Source: Hirudo medicinalis
Taxonomy: Eukaryota; Annelida; Clitellata; Hirudinida; Hirudinidae
Direction of reading: 5' to 3'
Length of the DNA: 23,982 bases
Assembly (NCBI GenBank): GCA_011800805.1
Contig: MPNW01000826.1
Location: forward strand, 13,570-37,551
Notes under the pieces: model-generated
Databases searched by the model: none
What the model saw: the letters and a program-made list of their open reading frames with translations, nothing else
What the model was told of the DNA's origin: nothing
Translations under genes and position numbers: made by a program
Part shown: piece after piece, positions 22,424 to 23,982 of the stretch
How the letters are laid out: every line of letters starts with the position of its first letter
Numbering within the stretch: the first letter of the stretch is position 1

Positions 22424-22620
22424 AAAAATATCAAAAATCAAATTTATTCTGAGGAGCAATTGGACAGATTATAATTATAAGATGGTCAATCATCAGCATC
22501 ACTATCATCATCACTGTTGCTATCTTGTTCATCACAAACATTGGTTCGTTGAAGAACAGAGTTGTTAGTCGTGAACATAGGATATCTGTAGCGATTAGTT
22601 GTCGTCAGTAAATATTGGCA
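22424..22620 (-). pseudogene. Truncated copy of the last exon and 3' end of the unrecognised gene
   Basis: Aligns without gaps to 17782-17858 at a fixed offset of 4642 bp, about four fifths identical by eye, and continues through the coding end. The polyadenylation hexamer (22443-22448) and the stop (22486-22488, TGA for TAA) sit at exactly matching places. Coding similarity includes QRTNVCDEQDS followed by an Asp/Ser tail, shorter and interrupted by Asn and Ala. Going upstream, the frame meets a stop near 22635 and similarity fades by about 22650; no other exon of the gene is seen before the opsin. It is most simply a remnant of a tandem copy, though a small independent transcript is possible. 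Confidence 0.75.
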
Positions 22621-22986
22621 GATTCAATAACATTATCAGCCTATTGCAGGTCGATTTAAAGGCTTTGAAAAGTGAAGGCGTAGGTCTACTGTTCAAAACT
22701 CGGCTTAGTTATAATTCTTATAATAATAATATTGTTGTTATTATTATTCTTATTATGTACTAATTATTATAAGATAATAAATAAATTATTTTAATAATTA
22801 ATAAAACACCAATAGAAATAATATTTATTCTTTTTACATTAATTTTTGCAGCCATTTTTCAATCATTTATTAATCGCTTGTCAAATACTAAACTGTCGAT
22901 CGATCCATCAATCCATCCATCTTTCCAGGCCTTACAAGGATTTTGAACATATGGAATATGGCAAACATTCGTATTTAACCCACAAG
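22621..22986. other. AT-rich spacer, no gene seen
   Basis: Lies between the relic copy and the polypyrimidine tract. It has short ATT/AAT runs (about 22715-22760) and a CATC patch near 22900-22920, with no supported coding sequence. Confidence 0.6.
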
Positions 22987-23178
22987 TCTCCCTCCTCCTC
23001 CTCTTCTTCTTCCTCCTCCTCTTTTTCCTCCTCCTCCTCTTCATCTTCCTCCTCCTCTTTTTCCTCCTCCTCCTCTTTTTCCTCCTCCTCCTCTTCATCT
23101 TCCTCCTCCTCTTTTTCCTTCTCCTCCTCTTCATCTTCCTCCTCCTCATTTTCTTCCTCCTCCTCCTCCTCTTCTTCT
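22987..23178 (+). repeat. Polypyrimidine minisatellite, about 190 bp
   Basis: Almost pure C/T on the + strand with only scattered A bases in TTCATCTTCC. Blocks like CCTCCTCCTCTTCATCTTCC and CCTCCTCCTCTTTTT recur at irregular spacing. It yields poly-Ser on one strand and poly-Glu or Lys/Arg on the other. Such tracts can form triplex (H-DNA). It lies about 230 bp upstream of the opsin ATG. Confidence 0.9.
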
Positions 23179-23406
23179 GCTTTTAAGTCTGATCGGCTGA
23201 GCGCGGATTGCCAAGAAGACATGCATCGAAATTAAGCTTTCTCTGAAAGTTTCTTCGGTGAAAGTTGAAATATTGAATGTTAAAAATAACATTCAAACGA
23301 ATAAAATGCAGTATTAATTAAATTATTTACCACGAAATGACGATTATTTTTCCTTTTTTTTAAACGAAAATTTATTGTTTATTAAAACATAATTCAGAGA
23401 ACATCA

Positions 23407-23594
23407 ATGTTCGAAAATAATGCTACCTTGGTAACCGACACGTGGCTCAAGAGGACGCACCCCCATTGGCTGGAATATCGTGACGTCATCGAGTCAGTGG
23501 ATCAGACTTTTTTGGACCTGTTAGGGGTATTTCTGACCCTGGTGAGCCTTGTGGGAGTGGTCGGGAATGTTACTGTGGTGCTGGCATTTCTCAG
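23407..23594 (+). CDS. Opsin (rhabdomeric, Gq-type), first coding exon, partial gene
   Basis: Light-sensing seven-helix receptor; only the N-terminus and TM1 are in the window. The exon encodes 62 residues plus two bases and ends at CTCAG with a GTGGGT donor. Residue N5 lies in an N-A-T glycosylation site. HPHW at residues 18-21 is the motif found before TM1 in molluscan and related Gq opsins. TM1 spans about 38-62, with the conserved G53-N54 pair, N54 being the class A receptor position 1.50. The donor lies just after TM1, so the next exon should start in intracellular loop 1. The retinal-binding lysine is outside the window, so its status as a working opsin is not shown. Another class A receptor is possible, but HPHW argues for an opsin. 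Confidence 0.78.
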
Positions 23595-23829
23595 GTGGGT
23601 GTATAATATTAATATTTACGTATATTTATTGTTATTAATAATATTAATATATTTCTTGTTTTTATTTGTGAGAATTTTATTCAATTCTATTCATTTGGGA
23701 AGATGTGCATTGTGTTGGTCGGTTTATTATCATCTGTTAAAGTACTCAATGATGACAATGTTAAGGCAATTGCAATGATCACATAATTACGATGACATAT
23801 TTAATATGGAATTATCATTACGAAGACGA

Positions 23830-23982
23830 CAATGATGATGATGATGATGATGATGGTGGTGGTGATGATGATGATGATGATGATGGTGGTGGTGATGATG
23901 ATGATGATGATGATGGTGGTGATGATGATGATGATGATGTGGTGGTGATGATGATGATGACGATGATGACGATGATAGCGGT
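23830..23982 (+). repeat. 30-bp minisatellite of (GAT)n and (GGT)n blocks
   Basis: Blocks of about seven GAT/ATG units alternate with two to three GGT units, repeating about every 30 bp and degrading to the right. The array lies in the first opsin intron and runs to the window edge. Confidence 0.9.

Noticed and set aside
22846..23235. Open frames of poly-Ser (+) and poly-Glu or Lys/Arg (-)
   Set aside because: They are translations of the polypyrimidine minisatellite with no conserved flank or splice context.

Overview
This is a stretch of animal nuclear DNA, not bacterial. Genes are split by GT-AG introns, the DNA is AT-rich, and it is full of trinucleotide microsatellites, mainly (AAT)n and (ATC)n, with tRNA-like short interspersed elements. 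A chitin synthase with the metazoan motif set and an opsin first exon with an HPHW motif before TM1 point to a spiralian (lophotrochozoan) invertebrate such as a mollusc, brachiopod or annelid. This placement is inference from gene content only.

Layout, left to right. (1) The 3' part of a chitin synthase gene runs on the + strand from the left edge to a stop at 5372, in 12 exons; its 5' exons lie outside. One large exon needs two reading-frame changes, near 3066 and 3127. (2) 5373-7238 is intergenic, with microsatellites and a possible degraded SINE. (3) A complete cytohesin gene (Arf GTP-exchange factor) lies on the - strand, from the ATG at 16029 to a stop at 7239. Its 13 exons join in phase to 395 codons. 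(4) 16030-17046 is a divergent intergenic region with a tRNA-like SINE. (5) A small + strand gene at 17047-17399 encodes two zinc fingers if a 38-bp intron is removed. (6) An unrecognised - strand gene runs from an ATG at 22008 to a stop at 17844, about 595 codons in 14 proposed exons, ending in an Asp/Ser tail. (7) At about 22424-22620 is a diverged copy of that gene's last exon and 3' end, at a constant offset of 4642 bp, which suggests a tandem duplication with one copy mostly lost. (8) After a 190-bp polypyrimidine tract, the first coding exon of a Gq-type (rhabdomeric) opsin starts at 23407 on the + strand and the gene runs out of the window.

The genes look like unrelated neighbours, not a functional cluster. 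I found no defence system, CRISPR array or operon. The most unusual items are the unrecognised gene with its relic copy, the double frame break in chitin synthase, the very short intron of the zinc-finger gene, and a GC-AG intron plus a divergent C-terminus in cytohesin. All exon borders were set by eye from splice consensus, phase and protein similarity; transcripts would be needed to confirm them.
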